Position numbers and translations under genes: made by a program. A DNA stretch of 23,029 bases from CAZAGO01 sp964485045 (GTDB taxonomy: Archaea; Nanobdellota; Nanobdellia; Pacearchaeales; GW2011-AR1): the NCBI GenBank assembly GCA_964485045.1, contig CAZAGO010000011.1:1-23029 (forward strand). Direction: 5' to 3'. Each line of letters starts with the position of its first letter. Positions within the stretch are counted from its first letter, which is position 1. Positions 7,594-14,206 of this stretch are shown piece by piece. The notes under the pieces are model-generated. The model made no database searches. It saw only the letters and a list, made by a program, of their open reading frames with translations, and was not told the DNA's origin.

Positions 7594-8166
7594 TAAAACC
7601 TCATAATAACTTTGAGGATGATTGCATGCAGGACAAACATTTGGAGCTTCTTCTCCTTTATGGACATATCCACAATTTCTACATTTCCACTCAACTACTA
7701 AATCTTTCTTAAAAACTTTTCCTTCTTGTATGTTTTTAAGGAGTTTTCTATACCTTTCTTCGTGTTTCTCTTCTACTTCAGCAATTTCTTTAAATGAATC
7801 AGCAATTTCATCAAAGCCTTCTTCTCTAGCAGTTTTTTCAAATTCTGAATAAAGAGTTTCCCATTCTTCTTTTTCACCATTTGCAGCGTTAAGTAAATTT
7901 TCAGAAGTGTTTCCTATTTTTCCTGCAGGATAAGAAGCAGTAATTTCTAATTCTCCTCCTTGGAGATAATTAAAAAATACTTTTGCGTGCTCTTTCTCAT
8001 TATCAGCTGTTTCTAAAAATATTGCAGAAATTTGTTCATATCCTTCTTTTTTAGCAACAGAAGCAAAAAAAGTATACCTATTTCTTGCCTGGCTTTCTCC
8101 AGCAAAAGATTTCAATAAATTTTTTTCGGTTTCACTTCCTTTCAATTGATTATCTTTTCTTTCCAT
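7579..8166 (-). CDS. rubrerythrin
   Basis: The 195-residue protein has the full rubrerythrin layout. Residues 1-150 are a ferritin-like four-helix bundle with the di-iron ligands (GESQARNRY with its Glu near 19, the EKEH motif near 57-60 and EEKHEERY near 131-138). Residues ~157-195 are a rubredoxin-like domain with two CxxC pairs (CRNC, CPAC) holding one iron. The enzyme reduces hydrogen peroxide in the cytoplasm of anaerobes, taking electrons from rubredoxin or NAD(P)H systems. Leaderless start: TATA (8188-8195, minus) is 29 bp from the ATG. Suggests an anaerobic or microaerobic lifestyle with peroxide exposure. Confidence 0.96.
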   Translation of the reverse strand: MERKDNQLKGSETEKNLLKSFAGESQARNRYTFFASVAKKEGYEQISAIFLETADNEKEHAKVFFNYLQGGELEITASYPAGKIGNTSENLLNAANGEKEEWETLYSEFEKTAREEGFDEIADSFKEIAEVEEKHEERYRKLLKNIQEGKVFKKDLVVEWKCRNCGYVHKGEEAPNVCPACNHPQSYYEVLEKNY

Positions 8167-8187
8167 ATTCTTTAAAAACGATGGTCT

Positions 8188-8195
8188 TTTTTAAA
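8188..8195 (-). promoter_or_regulatory. TATA box for rubrerythrin
   Basis: TTTAAAAA on the minus strand starts 29 bp before the ATG at 8166. Confidence 0.55.
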
Positions 8196-8230
8196 TGTTT
8201 TGGGACGAGAAAAGAGTTAATAGTCATGTT

Positions 8231-8238
8231 TTTAAATT
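8231..8238 (+). promoter_or_regulatory. TATA box for the hydrolase gene at 8259
   Basis: TTTAAATT starts 28 bp before the ATG at 8259; no ribosome site. Confidence 0.5.
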
Positions 8239-8258
8239 CTAGAGCTTATTAATACTAT

Positions 8259-10433
8259 ATGGAAGATAAAAAAGGGGGAATTATTGAGGCATTTTTTTCA
8301 ATTCTTCTAGGGATTTTCCCTTCTTTTCTACTTTTTTCCATTTTTAATCAATCAGGATTTTCAATAATAAGATATAAAGATTTTTTAATTGATTTTAATT
8401 CTTCTTGGGCTTCGTGGGTTTCTATAGTTATAATCACGATAGTAGTTTTTTTTCTTCTAAGAATAATACAGTCCAAGAAAAAAAAAGCAGCGATTCTTCT
8501 AATTGGAATAGGTTTTGCTATTGGGACAGTTATTTTAATTCTTTATGCAAATTTTTTACTAGGAAATGATCTTTTAGTAAAACTTTCATCAGATAAAGAG
8601 CATATCTTTTTTAACGATTCTTCAGAACAAAGCGTAATATTTACTATGTCAACACTAATGAATCCTTTTTGTATAGCTCATTGTGAGTATTCTTTTGTAG
8701 ATTTAAGTTCAGGAGAAAATATAGATTCTGGAGAATTTATTTCTGCTTCTCTTTTTCAAAAGAATCAAGAATATAAGTTTACCAACGAAGGTCAAATCAT
8801 AGGGCAAAAACTTCACAAATTTGAAATAGTTTGCAACAGTCAAAAAACTAAACTTTGTTATACTAATGAAGAAAATAGCAAAAGAAGTATTCTGATAACT
8901 ATAAATTATGATTTAAGTGAGGAACAAAAAATAAAAAATCAAATTTCAAAAGAAGAAATAATTTTCTTAGAAAAAGAGATATATAATTTTACGAAGATTA
9001 TAGAAGAAACCGATATTGTTTTGAAAGAGGCAAGTAATTTTATTCCTGTTCAAGATTTTATTTCAGAACTAAATAATCTTTCAAATTCTCTTTCAGATTT
9101 AAATAAATCTTTTTTATACTTAAAAGAAAAATGGATGTCTCAAGAATATTTAGTATTTGAAGAGGAGTTTCCAATCTTAAAGAAAAGATTAAATCCTTTA
9201 GTTGTTAAAAGAGATATATTTACATCGAATATAAATTCAAACGTTTCTAAGTATAATCATCTTTCTAAAAGTCTTGAAAACTTAAAAAAATTTATAGAAG
9301 ATATGAACTCAACAAAAATGTCTGAGGGATTGTGTCAAGAAACGAATAAGCTTATATTAGAATTTAATCAAACAGTTTATTTTTTCAATCAAAAATCTAA
9401 TCTTTCAGAAAAAGAAAAAAGAGTAAACAATTTTTTATGGAAAGTGAATGAGATTTATGATGCTTCTAAGGATGGAGGAGAATACGTTTGCATCTTAACA
9501 AATTCAATAAAAGCTGAAAATTTAACCCAGATAAGAAATATCTCGGAAATAGTTATCATTCAAGATTTTTATTTAGAAGACCCTTATCCTATTTGTTGTA
9601 TTTATGGAAAATGTGAAAGATGTTGTGATGAATCATGTTCAAATAAATCCTACCCTGTAATTTTTTTGCATGGGCATAGTATTAATAAGGCTACTTCTGC
9701 AGATTATAGCTTAGATACCTTTTCAAGAATGAAATCAGAATTAGAAAATGAAGGGTATATTAATGCAGGTTCAGTAATTATTTCCAAATCAGAAGAACAA
9801 AAAGGTTTATGGGGGAAAACAAATGCTCCAATTGAAGTCACGGCAAGTTACTTTTTTGATATAACTAAGAGTGAAACAGGAGAAGAAACAATAGTTCCTT
9901 CTAAAACTGTTGGAATAGATACTTATGCCTTGAGATTAAATGATTTAGTAAAAATTGTAAAAGAAAGGACAGGAAAAGATAAAGTAATAATTGTAGCACA
10001 TAGCATGGGAGGACTTGTAACAAGAAGATATGTGAATATATTTGGAGAAGAAGATCTTGATAGAATTATACTAATATCTGTGCCAAATCAAGGAATAGAA
10101 GCAGAGATAAAAAATTATTGTTCTTTAATTGGTTCAAAAATGGAGTGTGAGGATATGGATAAAGATGGAATTTTTATAAATAAACTCTCAAATGCACGAA
10201 ATATAAGTATTCCATTGTATAATATAATAGGGAATGGGTGTAAAATGGGGGAAGTTTCTGGAGATGGAATTGTAACTGAATCAAGTCAGTATCTAATTGG
10301 TGCAAAAAATTATTATGTTGAAGGAGTTTGCAATGAAGTTGCTCTAGAATTTGTTCATGGAGAACTCCTTAACCCAATCAAATATCCTAAAACTTTAGAG
10401 TTATTAAAAGAATTTTTAAAAGAAGAAGTTTAA
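8259..10433 (+). CDS. membrane-anchored alpha/beta hydrolase (PGAP1/lipase-like)
   Basis: This 724-residue protein has three N-terminal membrane helices (about 9-27, 48-70 and 76-100), then a ~340-residue extracytoplasmic region with a long charged helical (coiled-coil-like) stretch around 225-420. At 446-460 six cysteines fall within 15 residues (CC....C..CC...C). The catalytic hydrolase domain spans ~463-724: the oxyanion strand VIFLHGHS, nucleophile Ser582 in AHSMGG, and probable acid Asp669 (GDGIV) and His700 (FVHGE). This matches the lipase/PGAP1/acyltransferase-like group acting on lipids, GPI-like anchors or acylated proteins. The substrate cannot be told from sequence. Leaderless start from a TATA box 28 bp upstream. 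It converges with the next gene with 2 bp between. Confidence 0.82.
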   Translation: MEDKKGGIIEAFFSILLGIFPSFLLFSIFNQSGFSIIRYKDFLIDFNSSWASWVSIVIITIVVFFLLRIIQSKKKKAAILLIGIGFAIGTVILILYANFLLGNDLLVKLSSDKEHIFFNDSSEQSVIFTMSTLMNPFCIAHCEYSFVDLSSGENIDSGEFISASLFQKNQEYKFTNEGQIIGQKLHKFEIVCNSQKTKLCYTNEENSKRSILITINYDLSEEQKIKNQISKEEIIFLEKEIYNFTKIIEETDIVLKEASNFIPVQDFISELNNLSNSLSDLNKSFLYLKEKWMSQEYLVFEEEFPILKKRLNPLVVKRDIFTSNINSNVSKYNHLSKSLENLKKFIEDMNSTKMSEGLCQETNKLILEFNQTVYFFNQKSNLSEKEKRVNNFLWKVNEIYDASKDGGEYVCILTNSIKAENLTQIRNISEIVIIQDFYLEDPYPICCIYGKCERCCDESCSNKSYPVIFLHGHSINKATSADYSLDTFSRMKSELENEGYINAGSVIISKSEEQKGLWGKTNAPIEVTASYFFDITKSETGEETIVPSKTVGIDTYALRLNDLVKIVKERTGKDKVIIVAHSMGGLVTRRYVNIFGEEDLDRIILISVPNQGIEAEIKNYCSLIGSKMECEDMDKDGIFINKLSNARNISIPLYNIIGNGCKMGEVSGDGIVTESSQYLIGAKNYYVEGVCNEVALEFVHGELLNPIKYPKTLELLKEFLKEEV

Positions 10434-10435
10434 AA

Positions 10436-10723
10436 TTATTTTTTCTTATCTTTTATTTTGTAATTTTCTTTTGCTTTAAAACCCTCTTCTAAGTGCAGTA
10501 AAATAGCTCCAAAAGATGCAAACAATACTGCTAAAAAAAGAAAAGCTCTAAGAATATCTGAGGTTATAGCAAAACCAAAATAAATTATGAAATCGTAGAA
10601 TACATATATAAAAAAAGTTAATGCAAAACCATATGCAAAAAGCTTTTTCTTTCGCACAGCAATGTCTAAACATAAAATAAAAACTATCGCCTCTAAGATT
10701 ATTGACAGTATTTGAAAATTCAT
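10436..10723 (-). CDS. small three-helix membrane protein, paralog of the 11082 gene
   Basis: The 95-residue protein has three membrane helices (about 5-22, 29-50 and 57-78) and a lysine-rich tail. The central segment YGFALTFFIYVFYD is closely matched by GWGFFITFIIYVFYD in the protein at 11082-11330, and helix placement is the same, so the two are paralogs on opposite strands. Function unknown. It lies 9 bp after the stop of 10733-10957 and has neither a properly spaced TATA box nor a ribosome site, so it is probably read as the second gene of that transcript. Confidence 0.75.
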   Translation of the reverse strand: MNFQILSIILEAIVFILCLDIAVRKKKLFAYGFALTFFIYVFYDFIIYFGFAITSDILRAFLFLAVLFASFGAILLHLEEGFKAKENYKIKDKKK

Positions 10724-10732
10724 TTTATTTTT

Positions 10733-10957
10733 TTAAATGGTCAAAACTCTAAGCAACTCATAAACTAAAAATGCTGGCCAAACGAGGGATTTTAAAATAC
10801 CAAGCACACCCATCCAAAAGCCAGTAGCAGCCGAAATATAATAGACTGCTGCTCCTATAACACCAAGTCCATAAACTGCTTGCCCAGAATTCCCGACACA
10901 ACACGGATTATCTTTTCCTCTTTTAAAAATATTCCGTTTTATCAAGCTCTTTTTCAT
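10733..10957 (-). CDS. small membrane protein of a CPR/DPANN-type family
   Basis: The 74-residue protein has a basic N-terminus with a CC pair (NPCCVGNSG), then two hydrophobic helices: QAVYGLGVIGAAVYYISAAT and FWMGVLGILKSLVWPAFLVYELL. The pattern AVYGLGxIGAxxYY...TxFWxGVLGxLKxxVWPAFLVYE is one I recall from many small uncharacterised membrane proteins of CPR bacteria and DPANN archaea. No function is assigned. A TATA box (10979-10986, minus) 29 bp from the ATG gives a leaderless start; the gene at 10436-10723 follows in the same transcript. Confidence 0.78.
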   Translation of the reverse strand: MKKSLIKRNIFKRGKDNPCCVGNSGQAVYGLGVIGAAVYYISAATGFWMGVLGILKSLVWPAFLVYELLRVLTI

Positions 10958-10978
10958 AAGATAATAATTAAAAAAGAG

Positions 10979-10986
10979 TATATAAA
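10979..10986 (-). promoter_or_regulatory. TATA box for the 10957-to-10436 unit
   Basis: TTTATATA on the minus strand starts 29 bp before the ATG at 10957. Confidence 0.55.
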
Positions 10987-11081
10987 TTTAATTAATAGTG
11001 TTCATTCTAACCAATAGGAAAAGAATTAAAATTTAGAAATATTTTTAAATCAAGAATACCTAAAATTAAAAAGAGAGAAAA

Positions 11082-11330
11082 ATGGCATTTACTATTCAAT
11101 ACCTTTCCATATTCATTGAGTTATTGGTGGCAATAGCTGGACTTTTTATTGTATTTAATAAAAAGAAAAATTATGGATGGGGCTTTTTTATAACTTTCAT
11201 CATATATGTATTTTATGATATTGCGAGACTATTAAATTTGAACATATCGAATAATATTTTATACTTTTCATTTTTTATTGCTTCACTATCTGCATTATGG
11301 ACTGTTTGGGAGAGTTATAAAAGAAAATGA
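11082..11330 (+). CDS. small three-helix membrane protein, paralog of the 10436 gene
   Basis: The 82-residue protein has three membrane helices and the segment GWGFFITFIIYVFYD that matches its paralog at 10436-10723. The second half (NISNNILYFSFFIASLSALWTVWE) also aligns with the paralog (AITSDILRAFLFLAVLFASFGAI), so the similarity runs over most of the length. A TATA box (TTTAAATC from 11044) lies 38 bp before the ATG, leaving a ~10-nt leader with a weak GAGAG ribosome site. The stop codon overlaps the start of the next gene in an ATGA junction, implying translational coupling. Confidence 0.75.
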   Translation: MAFTIQYLSIFIELLVAIAGLFIVFNKKKNYGWGFFITFIIYVFYDIARLLNLNISNNILYFSFFIASLSALWTVWESYKRK

Positions 11331-11587
11331 TTTCTTTTTCTTTTATAGGATTAATTATAATCGTTATTGCGTGGTTGATTCAACTGGTTTCAATGCACAA
11401 ATCGAATAAGATAAATCCATTTTTTGTATCTGGTTATGCTTTAGGTGTATTATTTCTTGTTTATGCAGGATTTAGTGCCAACATGATTACATTAGCGGTT
11501 GGAAATCTAATGAGTTTTATTGTTTCAGTTTTTGTTTTTATACTTCTTTTGAAAGGAAAGAAAAAATCTTTCATTCGTACTAAATGA
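11327..11587 (+). CDS. three-helix membrane protein, SemiSWEET-like
   Basis: The 86-residue protein has three membrane helices (about 2-23, 30-50 and 54-76). The arrangement resembles a SemiSWEET sugar transporter half: helix 1 ending in WLIQL (where SemiSWEETs have a PQ motif), then a KSNKINPFF turn like KSxxxSxxF, helix 2 with YxxGxxxxxxYxG, and an Asn in helix 3 (GNLMSF). SemiSWEETs work as dimers of such three-helix units and are about this length. The proline of PQ is absent, so this is a tentative call; it may belong to a related uncharacterised family. Its ATG overlaps the upstream stop by 4 bp, so the pair is translated together. Confidence 0.6.
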   Translation: MISFSFIGLIIIVIAWLIQLVSMHKSNKINPFFVSGYALGVLFLVYAGFSANMITLAVGNLMSFIVSVFVFILLLKGKKKSFIRTK

Positions 11588-11616
11588 TTTATTTTAATAG
11601 CAGAAATTATAAAATA

Positions 11617-11643
11617 AAATTAGACTGTGTGACAATCTAATTT
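11617..11643. terminator. bidirectional hairpin between convergent genes
   Basis: AAATTAGA (11617-11624) pairs with TCTAATTT (11636-11643); after one mismatch TGT/ACA extends the stem around a GTG loop. It lies between the ends of the genes at 11587 (plus) and 11642 (minus), with A/T-rich flanks on both sides, so it can act in both directions. Confidence 0.5.
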
Positions 11644-12205
11644 ATTGTACCATTCCGTATTTTTTATTTTTTGCAGTCATTTTAAGAAAATATCTTAATC
11701 TTATATTAAAAATTTCTGAATGAATTCTAGCAGATTCTATCCACCCAATACGAACTCGTTTATAAGATTCTGGAAATTTTTGAAAATTTTCCCAAGTTTT
11801 CTTATCTTGCTTTAAGTATTTGAGTATATCTTTTTTAATTATTAATTTCAAATTTTTTGAAGAAGTATCCATCAAAGGCTTTACTACGGAAAGCCCCGTA
11901 GGAGTCATCTTATTTTTTTGAATAAGCTGTCGTATACGCTCTTTATTCATTTCAGAGAGCTTGCTTTTTGGTTTCCTTGGAGAGAATCTTTGAGCAAATT
12001 TTTCTTCATCAATTCCCTTAAGAGTACTATCTATCCACCCATAGCAAAGTGCTTCTTCAACAGCATCATTGTAGGATATTCTTGGTTTGCCAGATGATTT
12101 TCTATAATAAATTAACCAAATTTCTTTTTCTTTATTATAATTTTTAGCAAGCCATGAACGCCAATCATTTCTATTGACAAAATATAGTGTTTTCCCTAGA
12201 TTCAT
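11642..12205 (-). CDS. YdeI/OmpD-associated (OmdA) family protein
   Basis: The 187-residue protein matches the YdeI/OmdA family over its full length: the N-terminal LAKNYNKEKEIWLIYYRKSSGKPRISYNDAVEEALCYGWIDS block, the RFSPRKPKSKLSEMNKERI block near 70-88, and a C-terminal helical region ending in GWIESARIHSEIFNIRL. Bacterial members have been linked to resistance to antimicrobial peptides or general stress, but the biochemical role is not known. The family is mainly bacterial, which hints at transfer; base composition is not different from the neighbours by eye. Leaderless start: TATA (12226-12233, minus) 28 bp from the ATG. Confidence 0.88.
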   Translation of the reverse strand: MNLGKTLYFVNRNDWRSWLAKNYNKEKEIWLIYYRKSSGKPRISYNDAVEEALCYGWIDSTLKGIDEEKFAQRFSPRKPKSKLSEMNKERIRQLIQKNKMTPTGLSVVKPLMDTSSKNLKLIIKKDILKYLKQDKKTWENFQKFPESYKRVRIGWIESARIHSEIFNIRLRYFLKMTAKNKKYGMVQ

Positions 12206-12225
12206 AACTTACTTATGAAATTTTT

Positions 12226-12233
12226 TATTTAAA
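12226..12233 (-). promoter_or_regulatory. TATA box for the YdeI-family gene
   Basis: TTTAAATA on the minus strand starts 28 bp before the ATG at 12205. Confidence 0.55.
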
Positions 12234-12288
12234 TATATCTCTAAAAAGCTTTTTTAGATGTAATTATAAAGTGACTACTAGAACAAAG

Positions 12289-12296
12289 TTTAAATA
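12289..12296 (+). promoter_or_regulatory. TATA box for the gene at 12318
   Basis: TTTAAATA starts 29 bp before the ATG at 12318. Confidence 0.55.
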
Positions 12297-12317
12297 TTCC
12301 TTCTTATTTATAAAATC

Positions 12318-12746
12318 ATGAAAAAATCAAATGCAATTCTTTTGATAGTAGCATTATTAGGTTTATTGATAATCCTTATTTCAATATTTGTAACCATTTT
12401 TTTTGAATTAGATTTAGTTGAAAATCTCATTTTTGGATGGGGGATAACAATTATTTATGCCCTTTTTGCCCTGATCCTGATGAGAAAAGCAATTTATCTT
12501 TCTGTTGAGATAAAAACAAAAGAAATTATAAGAGAGGTGGAAAAGCCAGTTTATATTGAAGAATCAAAGAAAAAATTAGTCATTCCAAAATATGATTATG
12601 TTGCATCTAGCCAAACGCAAACATATCATAAAAGAACGTGCAGATTGAGCAAATTAATAAAAAAGAAGTTTAAGATTCAAAATAACGATGCCTCTTTTTT
12701 TGTAAAAAACAAATTCAAGCCTTGTAAGATTTGTATAAAAAAGTAA
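12318..12746 (+). CDS. membrane protein with Ada-like zinc-binding C-terminus
   Basis: The 142-residue protein has two membrane helices (about 6-28 and 35-53), a charged linker (65-85), and a C-terminal ~45 residues in which YHKRTCRLSKLI and KFKPCKICIKK stand about 20 residues apart. This H-x3-C ... PCxxC arrangement resembles the small Ada-type metal-binding domain that is often attached to nucleases and membrane proteins. Likely zinc ligands are the His, the first Cys and the final CxxC pair. Function unknown. Leaderless start from a TATA box 29 bp upstream. No close operon partner; about 145 bp of non-coding DNA follow. Confidence 0.72.
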   Translation: MKKSNAILLIVALLGLLIILISIFVTIFFELDLVENLIFGWGITIIYALFALILMRKAIYLSVEIKTKEIIREVEKPVYIEESKKKLVIPKYDYVASSQTQTYHKRTCRLSKLIKKKFKIQNNDASFFVKNKFKPCKICIKK

Positions 12747-12863
12747 TAAAATACAGCGGGGTGGGCTTGTAACAAAAAATATTTGGCGTGGCTATCTCTT
12801 CTACCCACTACAATCTTAAATATCAAATGTAGATGGTAAAACTTTAAAGTAAAAAGCAAAAGA

Positions 12864-12871
12864 TTTAAATA
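12864..12871 (+). promoter_or_regulatory. TATA box that sets the antitoxin start
   Basis: TTTAAATA starts 29 bp before ATG 12893 but only 20 bp before the in-frame ATG 12884. Since other single genes here use 28-30 bp, ATG 12893 is the likely start. Confidence 0.55.
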
Positions 12872-12892
12872 ATATCAATTGATATGGTAATT

Positions 12893-13183
12893 ATGAATAC
12901 AACTAATGAAATTGCTTCTGAATTTGCTAGATCCCCTACCCTTCAAACAGTTTTGATGGTAGAGAAATTTATTGATAAAAATAGTGGGGGTTATAAGAAA
13001 ACTGATTTGTTTAATAATTTACCCAGAAAGGTTATGTGGCAAACATTTCAAGTAATAATGGAATATTTAGAAAGTATTAGAAAAATTGCTTATGATAAAG
13101 ATGGTTATGTGGTGTATATTTGGAACCCAGAATTATATAATAAATACAAAAATAGAAAAGATTTAGAATTGAATCCAAAATAA
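12893..13183 (+). CDS. putative antitoxin of a RelE-type pair
   Basis: A 96-residue protein. Residues ~12-75 look like a helical winged-helix-type domain (TLQTVLMVEKFIDKNSGGYKKTDLFNNLPRKVMWQTFQVIMEYL...), and the C-terminus (YVVYIWNPELYNKYKNRKDLELNP) is extended, as expected for a toxin-wrapping tail. I recall archaeal genes of this kind directly before RelE-like toxins. The gene overlaps nothing and ends 5 bp before the toxin start, so the two form one transcript. Antitoxins of this type normally bind and block the toxin and repress their own promoter. The start is chosen from promoter spacing; an in-frame ATG lies 9 bp upstream. Confidence 0.72.
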   Translation: MNTTNEIASEFARSPTLQTVLMVEKFIDKNSGGYKKTDLFNNLPRKVMWQTFQVIMEYLESIRKIAYDKDGYVVYIWNPELYNKYKNRKDLELNPK

Positions 13184-13188
13184 TTTTT

Positions 13189-13488
13189 GTGGATGAAAAT
13201 TTGAAAGAAGCATTTGAAGGGTTGGAAGGAAAAGATGAAAGGCTTTTTAAGGAGATAAGAAATGCCCTAAATGTAATAAAAGAGAATGCTTTCTTTGGGA
13301 GGAATGTGAAGAAAGAATTAATTCCAAAGAATCTAATTCAAAAATATAAGATAAACAACTTATGGATCTATAATCTTAGAAAGGATTGGAGATTAATCTA
13401 TACAATCACAAATAATGAAGTAGAAGTATTGGCTATCGTTCTTGATTGGATGGACCATAAAGATTATGAAAAATTATTTGGTTTTTAA
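13189..13488 (+). CDS. RelE/ParE-superfamily toxin
   Basis: The 99-residue protein matches the small archaeal RelE-type toxins: two N-terminal helices (residues 3-35), a basic turn (KKELIPKNLIQKYKINN), and the beta-sheet core NLWIYNLRKDWRLIYTI followed by VEVLAIVLDWMDHKDYEKLF, where the WRLIYT strand and D-H-K-x-Y-E-K ending are characteristic. RelE toxins cleave mRNA in the ribosome when the antitoxin is lost. The start codon is GTG and there is no strong ribosome site, which suggests lower translation than the antitoxin. Its product and the 12893 product would form a neutral complex. Confidence 0.82.
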   Translation: MDENLKEAFEGLEGKDERLFKEIRNALNVIKENAFFGRNVKKELIPKNLIQKYKINNLWIYNLRKDWRLIYTITNNEVEVLAIVLDWMDHKDYEKLFGF

Positions 13489-13506
13489 TTTAAATCTTAA
13501 GTATCA

Positions 13507-13582
13507 TAGCGGGGGTGGGATTTGAACCACACGACCTCCGGGTTATGGGCCCGACGAGCACTCCAGGCTGCTCTACCCCGCT
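13507..13582 (-). tRNA. initiator tRNA-Met(CAT)
   Basis: Read on the minus strand the acceptor is AGCGGGG paired with CCCCGCT, so position 1-72 is A-U, with discriminator A. The anticodon stem ends in three G-C pairs (GGG/CCC) around loop CCCATAA with anticodon CAT. The A1-U72 pair and the three G-C pairs are the marks of an archaeal initiator tRNA. The T arm is GTGTG-GTTCAAAT-CCCAC-like. No intron is visible. The region upstream (13583-13640) has only a weak T-rich box. Confidence 0.93.
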
Positions 13583-13730
13583 ATATGCAAAATTCCTAAA
13601 GGGTTTTGTATCCACAATAAAATAAGGAATTTATGATTAATAAACAATATTTAGTTTAACTTTTAAAGGTTTCTAAAAAATAAAAATCAAGAAAGATAAA
13701 ATATTAAAAATAAAAAAAATAAAATTATTA

Positions 13731-13922
13731 TTAGTCTTGTACTGCGTAGTATATCATATACAGTGCTGCAAGAGCAACGAGTACATAGACAGTTTTAGCA
13801 ATGGCTCCATAACCAAAAGAAAGTAGTTCTACTAGATCATATCCAAAGGCATACAACCCCCAGTTCAAACCACCGATTATGACCAAAACTAATGCAGTCC
13901 AGTCAAGCCAGTCCTTTTTCAT
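13731..13922 (-). CDS. DUF378 family membrane protein
   Basis: The 63-residue protein has two membrane helices (WTALVLVIIGGLNWGLYAFGYDLV and AIAKTVYVLVALAALYMIYYAV) and the DUF378 signature (TALVLVIIGGLNWGL...LVELLSFG). The role of this widespread small family is unknown. It has the strongest ribosome site of the window, a complete GGAGGTG on the minus strand (13931-13937) eight bases before the ATG, with a TATA-like TTATATTT 36 bp upstream. This combination suggests strong expression. Confidence 0.93.
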   Translation of the reverse strand: MKKDWLDWTALVLVIIGGLNWGLYAFGYDLVELLSFGYGAIAKTVYVLVALAALYMIYYAVQD

Positions 13923-13930
13923 AAGTAACC

Positions 13931-13937
13931 CACCTCC
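13931..13937 (-). promoter_or_regulatory. near-perfect ribosome binding site for DUF378
   Basis: GGAGGTG on the minus strand, eight bases before the start; a full match to the expected archaeal 16S 3' end, rare in a window of mostly leaderless genes. Confidence 0.7.
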
Positions 13938-14034
13938 TTATAATGAATAAAAATATAAGGTCATTAAGACTTTTATACTTTTCTGAAAGAGATTATGTTT
14001 AGATTATTAGCTATATTTTGCATTTTAAACAATC

Positions 14035-14042
14035 TTTAAATA
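14035..14042 (+). promoter_or_regulatory. TATA box of the tRNA-Ser(GCT) leader transcript
   Basis: TTTAAATA; a start ~28 bp downstream falls near 14063, at the edge of the first direct repeat. No equally good box lies just before the tRNA itself, so the tRNA is probably made from a ~145-nt longer precursor. Confidence 0.45.
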
Positions 14043-14061
14043 CTATTATATTTTTCCTATA

Positions 14062-14084
14062 AAATAAATAAGCCAGTATTGCAT
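14062..14084 (+). repeat. direct repeat, copy 1 (tRNA-Ser 5' end-like)
   Basis: A 23-bp sequence repeated exactly at 14116-14138. Its last part, AGCCAGTATTGCAT, differs from the start of tRNA-Ser(GCT) at two positions. It is followed at once by a hairpin at 14081-14114. Confidence 0.8.
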
Positions 14085-14114
14085 CATGATGGGAACTTGT
14101 GTTCACGTCATTGC
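14081..14114 (+). other. leader hairpin 1
   Basis: Paired blocks GCA/TGC, ATGATG/CGTCAT (one T-G pair) and GAAC/GTTC, 13 pairs in all, with a TC bulge, one G-A mismatch and a TTGT loop. The T-G pair would be a G-U pair in a plus-strand RNA. Confidence 0.55.
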
Positions 14115-14115
14115 G

Positions 14116-14138
14116 AAATAAATAAGCCAGTATTGCAT
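14116..14138 (+). repeat. direct repeat, copy 2 (tRNA-Ser 5' end-like)
   Basis: Exact copy of 14062-14084. Beyond the repeat, similarity to the tRNA goes on through the D arm: 14126-14145 matches the first 20 bases of tRNA-Ser(GCT) at 18 positions. Its offset from the tRNA is 81 bp, exactly the tRNA length. Confidence 0.8.
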
Positions 14139-14206
14139 AGTGGTAGAATCTTATTGAAGCTCAAAAAGTCTAAAAAGACTTTTAGCTATCACTCTGCTAG
14201 AATTAA
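14126..14206 (+). pseudogene. possible decayed tandem copy of tRNA-Ser(GCT)
   Basis: The first 20 bases match the neighbouring tRNA at 18 positions and the segment is as long as the tRNA, but no anticodon arm or T arm can be folded and the 3' acceptor strand is missing. In place of the anticodon and variable arms there is a hairpin (14158-14187) of 12 pairs: AGCT and AAAAGTCT paired with AGACTTTT and AGCT, with a CA bulge and an AAAA loop. Either a relic of a tandem duplication or a functional leader RNA that borrowed the tRNA start. Confidence 0.4.

Noticed and set aside
12754..12808. G-rich stretch whose first 12 bases resemble the start of the initiator tRNA, closable by GTGGG/CCCAC
   Set aside because: No anticodon arm or T arm can be folded and the only nearby minus-strand TATA-like box would start a transcript inside the stem; left as non-coding DNA without a call.
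12677..12859. 60-residue minus-strand frame after the Ada-like gene
   Set aside because: Antisense to the zinc-binding end of a better gene, with no TATA box at 28-30 bp and no recognisable content.
14081..14114. C/D box sRNA (ATGATGG resembles box C)
   Set aside because: No box D (CTGA) or C'/D' pair was found at a suitable distance.
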